Notes: generated from the letters alone by a model not told the origin. A DNA stretch of 64,000 nucleotides from Bosea sp. 685 (GCF_031884435.1 NZ_CP134779.1:4340001-4404000), one strand, 5' to 3'. Numbered from the stretch's first letter, positions 25,511 through 34,799 are shown. Translations and numbers: made by a program.

Positions 25511-26496
25511 TCAGGAACGCCCGACCACCTCCGGGTTCATCACCCGGCTGGGCTTGCCGTCGAGGAAGGCGAGCGCGTTCTCGATGCTCTCGCCATAGTA
25601 CTCGGCCAGGACCGGCGCAGCGGAATAGCCCTGATGCGGCGTCAGCACGACATTGGGCAAGCTCCGCAGCGGGTGCTCGCGCGGCAGCGGCTCCTGATCG
25701 TAGACGTCGAGCGCGGCACGGATCGCGCCCTTGCGCAGATGCTCCAGCAGGGCGCCCTCATCAATGAGCGGCCCGCGCGCCGTGTTCACCAGGCAAGCGC
25801 CGCGCTTCATCGCGGCAAGCTCGGCCTCGCCCACGATGCCGCGCGTGCGCTCGGACAGGACGAGATGCAGCGAGACCACGTCCGAGGTCGCGAACAGTTC
25901 ATCCTTCCCGACATAGGCTACGCCTGCGGCAGCGGCAGCCTCGGTGGTCAGGTTCTGGCTCCAGGCGACGACCTCCATGTCGAAGGCCTTGGCATAGCGC
26001 GCCACGCGCTGGCCGAGCTTGCCGAGACCGACGATGCCGAGCCGCTTGCCGGCGACGACATCTCCCAGCGGCAGGCCCTCATGCCAGCCGCCGGCCCGCA
26101 TCAGCGCATCGGCCTGCGGCAAGCTGCGGGCATTGGCGAGGATCAGCGCGAAAGCGAGTTCGGCGGTTGCCGCGCCGACATGTTTTCCGCCGGTATTGCT
26201 GACGATCACGCCGGCCGCCGTGCAGGCGGCGAGATCGAGCGTCTGGGCGCGCCCCCCGTCAGCGCCAGGAGCCTGAGCTTCGGCAAGCGGCCGATCAGCG
26301 AGGCGCCGAAGACCGTGCGCTCGCGCGTCGGGATAATGATCTCGGCGTCGACCAGCGCAGCTGCAACCGCCGCCTCGCTGGCGAAAGCCTCGCTCAGGAA
26401 ACGAACTTCGGCCCTGGCCTCCAGCCCGGACCAGTCGGCGCATTGCCCGGCGACGTGCTGGCTGTCGTCGAGGACGATGACGAGGGGACGGTTCAT
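25511..26496 (-). pseudogene. D-2-hydroxyacid dehydrogenase, frameshifted
   Basis: Two overlapping frames together make one NAD-dependent D-2-hydroxyacid dehydrogenase of about 325 residues. The first frame starts at ATG 26496 (NRPLVIVLDD) and runs to LPKLRLLALTGG. The second continues RAQTLDLAACTAAGVIVSN and contains the Rossmann motif GIVGLGKLGQRVA, the NTARGPLIDE loop and TPHQG with the catalytic histidine. The switch falls at a run of six C on the plus strand (26252-26257), so a one-base slip would restore the frame. It is either a recent pseudogene or a sequencing error in the homopolymer. Substrate unknown; related to phosphoglycerate and hydroxypyruvate dehydrogenases. Confidence 0.83.
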
Positions 26497-26676
26497 GCGG
26501 ACTTCCTTCACTTCAGCTCGGCCGCTTCAGCTTCAACGCATCCTACTCTCGCGGCGCGGGCACAGTGTTGCGCGCCGCGCTGATCCGCAAGCCGGCTTTG
26601 AGGCTCGCCTCGCCCGAAAGGCTCGGCTAGGAAAGAGCGCTATCCCCCAAGCCCTCGGATCCAAGAGTCCTGCCCC

Positions 26677-27534
26677 ATGAGCCGCATCGTCTACGTCAAT
26701 GGCGAATACCTCCCCGAGGAAGAGGCGAAGATCTCGGTCTTCGATCGCGGCTTCATCTTCGCCGACGGCATCTACGAGGTCTCGGCCGTGCTCGGCGGCA
26801 AGCTCGTCGATTGCGAGGCGCATCTGGCAAGGCTCGAACGCTCCTGCGGCGAGATCAACCTGCCCCTGCCCTGGTCGCGCACTGAGCTGGTCGCGATCCA
26901 TGAGGAAATGATCAAGCGCAACGCCCTCGACGAGGGCGGCGTCTATCTGCAGGTCACGCGCGGCGCCGCCGACCGCGACTTCCCCTTCCCCAAGGACACC
27001 AAGCCGACGCTGGTGCTGTTCACCCAGGCCCGCAACTATGTGAATGCGCCGACCGTGAAGACCGGCATCAAGGTGGTGACCTTCCCGGATCTGCGCTGGG
27101 AGCGGCGCGACATCAAGAGCGTCGGCCTGCTCGGCCAGGTGCTGGCCAAGCAACATGCCGCCGAACAGGGCGCCAATGACGCCTGGCTGGTGGAGGACGG
27201 CGTCGTCACCGAGGGCGCCTCGGCGACCGCCTGGATCGTCAAGGGCAAGACGCTGATCTCGCGCCCGCTCTCCAACAAGGTGCTGCCCGGCATCACGCGC
27301 AAGGCCGTGCTCGCCTTTCTCGCCGAGACCGACTTCACCTTCGAGGAGCGGACCTTCACCCTCGAGGAGGCGCTCGACGCCGAGGAGGCCTTCATCACCT
27401 CCGCGACGGCCTTCGTCATGCCGGTGACCACGCTCGACGGCCACACCATCCATAACGGCGCGCCGGGCCCGACGACGCTGCGCCTGCGCGAGATCTATGT
27501 CGATTTCGCCAGGAAGGGCGGCGTTCTGGGGTGA
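26677..27534 (+). CDS. dat: D-amino-acid aminotransferase (class IV PLP aminotransferase)
   Basis: A 285-residue fold-type IV aminotransferase of normal length. It begins VYVNGEYLPEEEAKISVFDRGFIFADGIYEV, the DAAT signature. RRDIKSVGLLGQVLAKQ carries the PLP lysine near residue 145, and VTEGASATAWIV and LPGITRKAVLAF bind the cofactor phosphate. It interconverts D-amino acids and 2-oxo acids, typically D-alanine and 2-oxoglutarate to pyruvate and D-glutamate. The neighbouring broken D-2-hydroxyacid dehydrogenase is divergent, and the two may once have worked on related 2-oxo acids. Confidence 0.88.
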   Translation: MSRIVYVNGEYLPEEEAKISVFDRGFIFADGIYEVSAVLGGKLVDCEAHLARLERSCGEINLPLPWSRTELVAIHEEMIKRNALDEGGVYLQVTRGAADRDFPFPKDTKPTLVLFTQARNYVNAPTVKTGIKVVTFPDLRWERRDIKSVGLLGQVLAKQHAAEQGANDAWLVEDGVVTEGASATAWIVKGKTLISRPLSNKVLPGITRKAVLAFLAETDFTFEERTFTLEEALDAEEAFITSATAFVMPVTTLDGHTIHNGAPGPTTLRLREIYVDFARKGGVLG

Positions 27535-27545
27535 AAGCACCGCGG

Positions 27546-27776
27546 GGAACCCCTCTCCCTTCTCCCCTCGCGGGAGAAGGTGGCTCGGCGAAGCCGAGAC
27601 GGATGAGGGGGCGCTCGACGATTGCCGTTTTGCCTTGCGACGCTAACCGGAAAGGGCACGGCGCCCCCTCATCCGGCGCTACGCGCCACCTTCTCCCGCA
27701 TCAAAGTCGGCTGTTGCCGACTTTGACACTTTGGGTCGCCCATCTCGGGCAAGCCCGAGATGGGTGGGAGAAGGGA
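27546..27776. repeat. Large composite palindromic repeat, class E
   Basis: The 337-bp gap 27535-27871 is almost all repeat. cccctctcccttctccc opposes gggagaaggg at the far end. Inside, gatgagggggcgc opposes gcgccccctcatc, and ctcgcgggagaaggtgg opposes ccaccttctcccgc. Two small perfect hairpins are inserted near the right end: aaagtcgg/ccgacttt (27703-27725) and cccatctcggg/cccgagatggg (27739-27764). Related units are at 34609-34770 and 42040-42187. Confidence 0.75.
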
Positions 27777-27832
27777 AGAAGCGCTCTTCCTCGCCTGGTC
27801 GCGGGATTACCTGGGATTTGGTGTGGATCGTG

Positions 27833-27860
27833 ATCCAAGTCGGAAACATCCGACTTGGAT
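27833..27860 (-). terminator. Perfect hairpin just 3' of the guanine deaminase gene
   Basis: atccaagtcgg and ccgacttggat form an 11-bp perfect stem with a 6-nt loop, beginning 12 bp beyond the guanine deaminase stop. There is no U-tract, so it is not a classical intrinsic terminator. It may stabilise the mRNA 3' end or be another small repeat. Confidence 0.45.
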
Positions 27861-27871
27861 TGGAGAGAGAG

Positions 27872-29185
27872 TCACGTCGGCGCCACCCGCTCCCCCATCA
27901 CATAGGTCGCGGCGACATTGCGCTCGTCGCCGAGCGTGACCAGCACGAAGAGCTCCTCGGCCAGATCGCGCGCCGTCTCCAGCCGATGCGCCATCGCCCG
28001 CGTCGCAGCGGGGTCGAGCACCACGACATCCGCTTCATGGCCCGGTTCGAGCGAGCCGATGAGATGGTCGAGCTTGAGCGCGACCGCATTGCCGCGCGTG
28101 ATCGCATGCAGCGCCGCGAAGGCCTGGAGCGACTGCCCCTGCAATTGCAGTATCTTGTAGGCCTCCGACATGGTGCGCAGCATCGAATAGGAGGTGCCGC
28201 CGCCGATATCGGTCGCGACCGCGACGGGCACGCCCTCGCGCTTGGCGCGCGCCCAGTCGAACAGCCCCGAGCCCAGGAAGAGGTTCGAGGTCGGGCAGAA
28301 CACCGCCACCGCCCGGGCTTCCGCAAAGGCGCGCCATTCGCGCTTGGTCATGTGGATGCAATGGCCCATCAGGCTCCTGGGGCCGAGCAGGCCGTATTGC
28401 TCGTAGACGCCGGCATAATCGGGCGCATCCGGGAACAATTCACGGGTGAAGGCGATCTCAGCCTGGTTCTCGTTGATATGGGTCTGGACATGGCAGTCGG
28501 GATGCTCGGCCGCCAGGCGCCCCGCCGCCGCCAATTGCTCGGGCGTCGAGGTGATCGCGAAGCGCGGCGTGATGGCGTAAAGCTGCCGGCCCTTGCCGTG
28601 CCAGCGCGCGATCAGCGCCTTGGAATCGGCATAGCTGCTCCCGGCGGTATCGGTCAGGGCGTCCGGCGCATTGCGGTCCATCATCACCTTGCCCGCAACC
28701 ATGCGGGTGTTGCGGCGCTCGGATTCCAGGAACAGCGCTTCGACCGATTGCGGGTGGACCGAGCAATAGACCACCGCCGTCGTCGTGCCGTTCGCCAGCA
28801 ATTCATCGAGGAAGAAGCAAGCGAGCTTTTCGGGGTGGCCCTGCTGCCCGCATTTCTGCTCCTCGACGAAGGTGTACTTATTGAGCCACTCCATCAATTG
28901 CGCGCCATAGGAGGCAATCACCTGCGTCTGCGGCATGTGCAGATGCGCGTCGATGAAACCCGGCATGATCAGATGCGGGCGATGGTCGATGATCTCCGCC
29001 CCGGCCGGCAGCCCCGGCAACAGCGCGGCGGCCTCGCCCACGGCCGCGATCATACCGCCGGAGATGACCAGCAGCCCGTCCTCGACATAGCGATGGGCGG
29101 CGTCTCCCGCAGTCTCGGGATCGTCGACGAACCAGAGCAGGCGGCCGCGCAGCGCCCGGGTGGCTTTCATTTCGGTCACAGGCAT
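27872..29185 (-). CDS. guaD: Guanine deaminase
   Basis: A 437-residue amidohydrolase. PGFIDAHLHMPQ supplies the first zinc histidines (near 81 and 83). QKCGQQGHPEKLA, CHVQTHINENQAEI, GHCIHMTKRE and VAVATDIGGGTSYSML carry the remaining zinc and substrate residues of guanine deaminases. It converts guanine to xanthine and ammonia in the cytoplasm. This fits the xanthine dehydrogenase genes across the insertion elements at 29186-30460. The start codon is immediately adjacent to the MITE-like element, so the native upstream control region has been displaced. A second ATG at 29170 is an alternative start. Confidence 0.94.
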   Translation of the reverse strand: MPVTEMKATRALRGRLLWFVDDPETAGDAAHRYVEDGLLVISGGMIAAVGEAAALLPGLPAGAEIIDHRPHLIMPGFIDAHLHMPQTQVIASYGAQLMEWLNKYTFVEEQKCGQQGHPEKLACFFLDELLANGTTTAVVYCSVHPQSVEALFLESERRNTRMVAGKVMMDRNAPDALTDTAGSSYADSKALIARWHGKGRQLYAITPRFAITSTPEQLAAAGRLAAEHPDCHVQTHINENQAEIAFTRELFPDAPDYAGVYEQYGLLGPRSLMGHCIHMTKREWRAFAEARAVAVFCPTSNLFLGSGLFDWARAKREGVPVAVATDIGGGTSYSMLRTMSEAYKILQLQGQSLQAFAALHAITRGNAVALKLDHLIGSLEPGHEADVVVLDPAATRAMAHRLETARDLAEELFVLVTLGDERNVAATYVMGERVAPT

Positions 29186-29453
29186 AGGGCGTGTCGTCAG
29201 TTATGGTTTCGGGTTGGACGGGAGCGATTTTGGTCGAGTGGAAGGAGAATGAGGCCGCAAGCCTTTCGGCTTGCTACGATATTCGACGCAGCAATCGACC
29301 AAAAGCGCCCCGCCGCTTCGCGGTGAGGTGAAAAATGACCGGCTGCAGCGTCGCATCGCTTGCCAATACAAATGTATTGGGCTGCGCAATGCTCCTCCCA
29401 CCCGGGCATTTTTGACCTCATCCAACTCCAAACCATAACTGACGACACGCCCT
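29186..29453. mobile_element. MITE-like element with 24-bp perfect terminal inverted repeats
   Basis: agggcgtgtcgtcagttatggttt at the left and its exact complement at the right form 24-bp perfect ends, extending to about 32 bp with two mismatches. The 268-bp unit encodes no plausible protein. A TA dinucleotide marks each end (29185-29186 and 29453-29454), consistent with a 2-bp TA target duplication as made by IS630/Tc1 and some IS5 (IS427-like) transposases. It therefore looks like a non-autonomous element moved by a transposase encoded elsewhere. It abuts the IS481 element on its right. Confidence 0.8.
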
Positions 29454-30402
29454 AGGTGTTTAGTCCCGGCATTTGATGGAGAGGATTGAGCCTGAATCTT
29501 TGTGGCTCGCTTGTCCATTGTTTGCAGATGAACTCGACGGGCGAGAGGCCTTTGAGGGTCTTGAGGCGGCGGCCGAAATTGTAGGCCGTGATGAAGTCGG
29601 CGAGGTGGCGTCGGAGCTGATCGTGGCTGTCGTAGTGGAAGCGTCTGACGGTGGCTTCCTTGATGGTGCGGTTCATCCTTTCGACCTGGCCGTTGGTCCA
29701 GGGATGCTTCACCTTGGTCGAACGATGCTCGATGTCGTTCTCCCGGCAGGTCCGCCCGAAGATGTGCTCCATGGCGGTGCGGTCCTGCTCGCGGTTTTTG
29801 AACTGAATGCCGTTGTCGGTGAGGATCGTGTGGATCTTGTAGGAAATCGCCGCGATGAGATGGCGCAGGAATTCGGCTGCGATCATCTTGGTGGCCCGCT
29901 CGTGCAATTCGACAAAGGCGAACTTGCTGGTCCTATCGATGGCCACGAAGAGATAGAGCTTTCCCTCGGCGGTCTGCACCTCGGCGATGTCGATGTGGAA
30001 GTAGCCGATCGGGTAGCTCTTGAATTTTGTCTTGGCCGGCTTGTCGCCTTCGACATCCGGCAGGCGGGACATGCCGTGACGTTGCAGGCAACGATGCAAT
30101 GACGAGCGGGTCAGGTTCGGAATCGTCGGCCGCAGAGCGTAAAGGCAATCGTCGAGCGGCAGCAGGGTGTGCCGCCGGAAGGCGACGATCACCGCCTCCT
30201 CCTCGATCGTGAGCACCGTCGAGGACGGGTTCGTTGGCCCCGTCGGCACATCGGCCACCGAGGTCCGCTTCTTCCACTTCGCGACGGTCTTCTGGTTGAT
30301 CCCGTAGCGCTCAGCCAGCGCTATCAGGCTCTCTTGACTATTTTGTATTGCTCGACGGATCGCCTCTGTCGTGGTGGCGCTGCTGTGGAGAACCTGACCC
30401 AT
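29452..30402 (-). CDS. IS481-family transposase
   Basis: A 316-residue transposase. Residues 1-50 hold an HTH (AIRRAIQNSQESLIALAERYGINQKTVAKWKKR). The rve integrase core has HIDIAEV (Asp 138), LTDNGIQF (Asp 196) and NGQVERMNRTIKEA (Glu 241), an intact DDE triad. The C terminus YNFGRRLKTLKGLSPVEF is typical of the family. The stop codon TAG is completed by bases outside the element (29452-29454), so the sequence at the insertion site ends the reading frame. Probably functional. Confidence 0.93.
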   Translation of the reverse strand: MGQVLHSSATTTEAIRRAIQNSQESLIALAERYGINQKTVAKWKKRTSVADVPTGPTNPSSTVLTIEEEAVIVAFRRHTLLPLDDCLYALRPTIPNLTRSSLHRCLQRHGMSRLPDVEGDKPAKTKFKSYPIGYFHIDIAEVQTAEGKLYLFVAIDRTSKFAFVELHERATKMIAAEFLRHLIAAISYKIHTILTDNGIQFKNREQDRTAMEHIFGRTCRENDIEHRSTKVKHPWTNGQVERMNRTIKEATVRRFHYDSHDQLRRHLADFITAYNFGRRLKTLKGLSPVEFICKQWTSEPQRFRLNPLHQMPGLNT

Positions 30403-30460
30403 AGTGCATCCTTCGATTCAGAAGAAAATAATGCACCATCAAAACCCGAGACCAAACACC
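29455..30460 (-). mobile_element. IS481-family insertion sequence
   Basis: The ends are imperfect inverted repeats: ggtgtttagtcccggc at 29455 and, read from the other side, ggtgtttggtctcggg at 30460, continuing to tttgatgg on both. The 1006-bp element encloses one transposase gene. TA borders both ends. Its left end abuts the MITE-like element at 29186-29453 exactly, so it probably inserted at that element's flanking TA, or the reverse. Confidence 0.85.
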
Positions 30461-30596
30461 TAAGGCTCCGGCTCAAATTCAGGTCATATCTGCACCAAAT
30501 CAAAGCTTTCGGCCAAGCATCGATCATGCCTAATCTGAGGGCATGATTTGGGTTCAGCCGTTCGTTCCGCTCTGTCGTCGGCAACACCCTCCGCCG

Positions 30597-30705
30597 TCAT
30601 CCTGGCCGGAGCGAAGCGGAGTGCCGGGATCCATCATAGGGCAGTGTGGTCTCCCTATGATGGATCCCGGATCTGCGCGGCTGTGCCGCTTGTCCAGGAT
30701 GACGG
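30597..30705. repeat. Intergenic palindromic repeat, class D (intact copy)
   Basis: cgtcatcctggccggagcgaag and cttgtccaggatgacgg are the outer arms. gccgggatccatcataggg and ccctatgatggatcccgg are perfect inner arms around a short loop. This is the uninterrupted relative of the copy split by IS110. The rest of the gap 30461-30738 shows no gene; it must hold the xdhA promoter. Confidence 0.78.
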
Positions 30706-30738
30706 CGGCGGTTGTTGGCAGCGGGGAGAACTCCCAAG

Positions 30739-32217
30739 ATGCGTGAGACGCAGCGCTTCCTCCTCGGCGACAGGCTGGTCGAGATCGCATCCTGCGATCC
30801 GACGCTGACGGTGCTCGACTGGCTGCGCCTCGACCGGCGCCTGACCGGCAGCAAGGAGGGCTGCGCCGAGGGCGATTGCGGCGCCTGCACCGTCGTCATC
30901 GGCCGGCTCGACCGGGGCGCGCTGCGCTATGAGGCGATCAACGCCTGCATCCGCTTCCTGCCGACGCTGGACGGCTGCCAATTGCTCACCGTGGAGCATC
31001 TGAAGGGCGCCGACGGCGCGCTCCACCCGGTCCAGCAGGCACTGGTCGACTGCCATGGTTCGCAATGCGGCTTCTGCACGCCGGGCTTCGTGATGTCGCT
31101 GTTCGCGCTCTGGCTGAACGAGGATGCGCCCGCCGTGACCCGCATCGAGGATGCGCTGGCAGGGAATCTGTGCCGCTGCACCGGCTATGAACCGATCATC
31201 GCCGCGGCGCAGCGCATGTATGGGCTCGGCCAGCGCTCGCAGGACCGTTTCGCGATGGACCGGCCGCAGATCGCAAGCCGGCTCGGTGCGCTCCAGGACC
31301 AGGCGACGCTGGCGCTTGGCAACGGGGATAGCCGCTTCTACGCGCCGGCAAGCATCGACGCCCTCGCCGAACTCATGCTCGCCGACCCCGATGCGACGCT
31401 GGTCGCCGGCGCGACCGATGTCGGGCTCTGGGTGACCAAGGGCATGCAGCGGCTCTCCCCCGTGATCTCGCTCGGCCGGATCGAGGCGCTGCGCGAGATC
31501 GCGGATGAGGGAGACCATCTGCGCATCGGCGCGATGGTCAATCATGCCGATCTCCGCAAGGCGCTGGCGGCCTTGTCGCCGCAGCTCGACGAATTGATGC
31601 GGCGCTTCGGCGGCGAGCAGGTCCGCAATGCCGGCACGATCGGCGGCAACATCGCCAATGGCTCGCCGATCGGCGATCTGCCGCCGGCGCTGATCGCGCT
31701 CGGCGCGCGGCTGGTGCTGTGCCGGGGCGCGGAGCGGCGCGAGATCGCGCTCGAAGACTTCTTCCTCGATTACCGCAAGCAGGATCGGCTGCCGGGCGAG
31801 TTCGTCGAGGCGGTTCTGGTGCCGAAGCTGCCGACAGACGCGCTCTTCCATGTCTCCAAGATCTCGAAACGCTTCGACGAGGACATCTCGGCCGTCTGCG
31901 GCGCGTTCTTCCTGCAGCGCGACGCCACCGGCCGGATCAGCCAGGCGCGACTCGCCTATGGCGGCATGGCCGGCATTCCCAAGCGCGCGAAGGCCGCCGA
32001 GGCTGCGCTGACGGGGCGCTCATGGGACGAGATGGCTGTCACCGCTGCCATCGCCGCTTTGGCGAGCGATTTCCAGCCGCTCACCGACATGCGCGCTTCG
32101 GCGCGATACCGCCTCAAGGTCGCGGGCAATCTGCTGCGGCGTTTCATGATCGAGACGACGCAAACCGGGACGGCTACGCGCGTCGCCGGGCTATTGGCGG
32201 AGGCCAACCATGGCTGA
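30739..32217 (+). CDS. xdhA: Xanthine dehydrogenase small subunit (2Fe-2S and FAD)
   Basis: The ATG at 30739 gives 492 residues. The plant-type 2Fe-2S site is GCAEGDCGACTVVIG (Cys 42, 47, 50). The second cluster uses GSQCGFCTPGF and NLCRCTGYEPI. From about 180 the FAD-binding domain begins (FYAPASIDALAELM, VAGATDVGLWVTK, GGNIANGSPIGDLPPALIAL), then the CO dehydrogenase flavoprotein C-terminal domain. It passes electrons from the molybdenum subunit to NAD. The stop overlaps the xdhB start by 8 bp, so the two are coupled. With xdhB, xdhC and guaD it forms the guanine-to-urate route. Confidence 0.95.
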   Translation: MRETQRFLLGDRLVEIASCDPTLTVLDWLRLDRRLTGSKEGCAEGDCGACTVVIGRLDRGALRYEAINACIRFLPTLDGCQLLTVEHLKGADGALHPVQQALVDCHGSQCGFCTPGFVMSLFALWLNEDAPAVTRIEDALAGNLCRCTGYEPIIAAAQRMYGLGQRSQDRFAMDRPQIASRLGALQDQATLALGNGDSRFYAPASIDALAELMLADPDATLVAGATDVGLWVTKGMQRLSPVISLGRIEALREIADEGDHLRIGAMVNHADLRKALAALSPQLDELMRRFGGEQVRNAGTIGGNIANGSPIGDLPPALIALGARLVLCRGAERREIALEDFFLDYRKQDRLPGEFVEAVLVPKLPTDALFHVSKISKRFDEDISAVCGAFFLQRDATGRISQARLAYGGMAGIPKRAKAAEAALTGRSWDEMAVTAAIAALASDFQPLTDMRASARYRLKVAGNLLRRFMIETTQTGTATRVAGLLAEANHG

Positions 32218-34576
32218 CGCCCGCAAGCGGCTCGATCCCGAGAGCACAACCGGACCTGTCGGCGCGGCACGGCCGCATGATTCCGCCAGCAAGCATGTCG
32301 CCGGCGAGGCTGTTTATATCGACGACATCCCGGAACCAGCCGGCCTCGTCCATGCCTGTCTCGGCCTGAGCGAGATCGCCCATGGCCGCCTGGTCGCGCT
32401 CGATCTGGAGCTCGTCAGCGCCGCGCCCGGTGTGCTCTGCGTGCTGACGGCTCAGGATATTCCGGGCCAGAACGACATCTCCTCGACGCATCGCCATGAC
32501 GAGCCGGTCTTTGCGACGGAGATGATCCTGCATCATGGCCAGCCGCTTTTCGCGGTTGTCGCTGGGACGCGCGATCAGGCACGGCGCGCGGCCCTCCTCG
32601 CCCGGGCGGAGTATCAGGAGATCGCGCCGCTCCTCGTCGTCGCCACCGCTCGCGCCGCCGGCGGGAAGCTCGTCACCGACCCGCTCAAGCTCGAACGCGG
32701 CGATGTCGCAGGTGCGCTTGCCGCGAGCCCGCGCCGCCTGAAAGGCTCGATGACGATCGGCGGGCAGGACCATTTCTACCTGGAAAGCCAGATCGCGCTC
32801 GCCATTCCCGGCGAGGACGAGGACATGTTCGTCGCCTCCTCGACGCAGCATCCCAGCGAAGTCCAGCACATGGTCGCGCAGGTGCTCGGCGTCGGCTCGC
32901 ACGCGGTCACCGTCGAGATCCGGCGCATGGGCGGCGGCTTTGGCGGCAAGGAGACGCAGGCCAATCTCTTCGCCTGCGTCGCCGCGCTCGCCGCCCGCAA
33001 GCTCGGGCGGCCGGTGAAGCTCAGGCCCGACCGCGACGACGATATGGTGATCACCGGCAAGCGCCATGATTTCGTCTGCGATTACGAGATCGGCTTCGAT
33101 GATGACGGCCATATCCTGGCGGTCGATACGGTCTATGCCGCGCGCTGCGGCTGGAACGCGGATCTGTCGGGCCCGGTGACCGACCGGGCGCTGTTCCACA
33201 TGGATAATTGCTATTTCTACCCGGCGGTGCGCGCCCGCTCCGAGCCCTTGCGCACCAACACCGTCTCGAACACCGCCTTCCGCGGCTTTGGCGGGCCGCA
33301 AGGCATGGTCGGGGCCGAGCGTTTCATCGAGGAGGTCGCCTTCGCGACCGGGCTCGACCCGCTGGAGGTGCGCCGACGCAATCTCTATAGCGGCAGTTCC
33401 TCCAGTGAAGGGCTTGGCCGCAACGTCACGCCCTATCACCAGACCGTCGAGGACATGATCGGCGGCGAAGTCATCGCGGAGCTCGAACGCCGCTGCGACT
33501 ACAAGGCCCGCCAAGACGCGATCCGCGCCTTCAATGCGGCAAACCCGATCATCAAGCGCGGCATAGCGCTGACGCCGGTCAAGTTCGGCATCTCCTTCAC
33601 CGCGACCTGGTACAATCAGGCCGGCGCGCTGGTGCATGTCTATACCGACGGCACGGTGATGCTGAACCATGGCGGCACCGAAATGGGCCAGGGCCTCCAT
33701 GTGAAGGTCGCCCAGGTCGTGGGCCATGCCTTCGGCATCGGGCTGGACCAGATCAAGATCACCGCCACGACTACGGCCAAGGTCCCCAACACCTCCGCCA
33801 CCGCCGCCTCCTCCGGCTCGGACCTCAACGGCATGGCGGCGCTCGACGCCTGCGAGACGATCAAGGCGCGGCTGACCGCCTTCGCGGCCAGGCACTGGCA
33901 GGAGGAGCCCGACGCCATTGCCTTCCTGCCCGGCCGCGTGCGGATCGGCGCGCGCGAGATCGCTTTCGTGGAGCTCATCCAGGCCGCCTATATGGCCCGC
34001 GTCCAGCTCTCCGCCACCGGCTTCTACGCGACGCCAAAAATCCATTGGGACCGCAAGGCCGGGCGCGGCCATCCGTTCTATTACTTCGCCTATGGCGCAG
34101 CCGCTGCCGAGGTCGCGATCGACACGCTGACCGGCGAATACAAGGTCGAGCGGGTCGACATCCTGCATGATTGCGGGACGTCGCTGAACCCCGCGATCGA
34201 CAAGGGCCAGATCGAGGGCGGCTTCATCCAGGGCATGGGCTGGCTCACCACGGAGGAATTGGTCTGGGACGATAAGGGCCGGCTCAGGACGCATGCGCCC
34301 TCGACCTACAAGATCCCCGTGGCGTCGGACCGGCCGCGCATCTTCAATGTCGACTTGCTGGAAAACGCGCCCAATCGCGAGCCGACGATCCATCGCTCCA
34401 AGGCGGTGGGCGAGCCACCGCTGATGCTGGCGATCTCGGTTCTGCACGCATTGTCCGACGCGGTGGCGAGCGTCGGCGGGCACAGGGTCTGCCCCAGGCT
34501 CGACGCGCCGGCGACGCCGGAGCGGGTGCTGGACGCGGTCGAGCGGGTCAAGGCGGAGGCGGGAGGCTTGTCATGA
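32210..34576 (+). CDS. xdhB: Xanthine dehydrogenase large, molybdopterin-binding subunit
   Basis: A 788-residue subunit of normal length. GGQDHFYLESQIALAIPGE, RRMGGGFGGKETQ (molybdopterin contact near 240-250), RTNTVSNTAFRGFGGPQGM and VNHGGTEMGQGLH-like (MLNHGGTEMGQGLH) are the Moco-binding signatures. RSKAVGEPPLML near the C terminus carries the catalytic glutamate. It hydroxylates hypoxanthine and xanthine to urate at the molybdenum centre. It follows xdhA with an 8-bp overlap and needs XdhC for cofactor sulfuration. All key residues are present. Confidence 0.96.
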   Translation: MADARKRLDPESTTGPVGAARPHDSASKHVAGEAVYIDDIPEPAGLVHACLGLSEIAHGRLVALDLELVSAAPGVLCVLTAQDIPGQNDISSTHRHDEPVFATEMILHHGQPLFAVVAGTRDQARRAALLARAEYQEIAPLLVVATARAAGGKLVTDPLKLERGDVAGALAASPRRLKGSMTIGGQDHFYLESQIALAIPGEDEDMFVASSTQHPSEVQHMVAQVLGVGSHAVTVEIRRMGGGFGGKETQANLFACVAALAARKLGRPVKLRPDRDDDMVITGKRHDFVCDYEIGFDDDGHILAVDTVYAARCGWNADLSGPVTDRALFHMDNCYFYPAVRARSEPLRTNTVSNTAFRGFGGPQGMVGAERFIEEVAFATGLDPLEVRRRNLYSGSSSSEGLGRNVTPYHQTVEDMIGGEVIAELERRCDYKARQDAIRAFNAANPIIKRGIALTPVKFGISFTATWYNQAGALVHVYTDGTVMLNHGGTEMGQGLHVKVAQVVGHAFGIGLDQIKITATTTAKVPNTSATAASSGSDLNGMAALDACETIKARLTAFAARHWQEEPDAIAFLPGRVRIGAREIAFVELIQAAYMARVQLSATGFYATPKIHWDRKAGRGHPFYYFAYGAAAAEVAIDTLTGEYKVERVDILHDCGTSLNPAIDKGQIEGGFIQGMGWLTTEELVWDDKGRLRTHAPSTYKIPVASDRPRIFNVDLLENAPNREPTIHRSKAVGEPPLMLAISVLHALSDAVASVGGHRVCPRLDAPATPERVLDAVERVKAEAGGLS

Positions 34577-34608
34577 GCCAAAGCGCGCCGCTTTGCCGAG
34601 AGAAGCGC

Positions 34609-34770
34609 GGGGCACCCTCTCGCGTAGGGAGAGGGCAGGGTGAGGGGTCGGCCGTTGGACGCTTTGGCTGTAACCTCACCGCAGCGTCTCGCCGAAGTCG
34701 GCAGATTGCTGGTCCAGGGGCCTACACCTCACCCCTGCCCCTCTCCTTACAGGAGAGGGGTTCCCCGCGC
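34609..34770. repeat. Palindromic repeat, class E
   Basis: gcggggcaccctctcgcgta at the left faces aggagaggggttccccgcgc at the right. gggcagggtgagggg faces cctcacccctgcccc inside. It lies in the 223-bp gap between xdhB and xdhC. Confidence 0.75.
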
Positions 34771-34799
34771 TCTAAGCACATGCCTTGCCGAGGTTTCCC

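Noticed and set aside
29197..29518. Small coding genes inside the MITE-like element
   Set aside because: Frames overlap both terminal repeats and run into IS481. They have no similarity to a transposase domain that I can see.
20402..30460. Genomic island or integrative element between the IS elements
   Set aside because: No integrase, tRNA attachment site, conjugation gene or base-composition change is seen; the genes between are ordinary metabolism.
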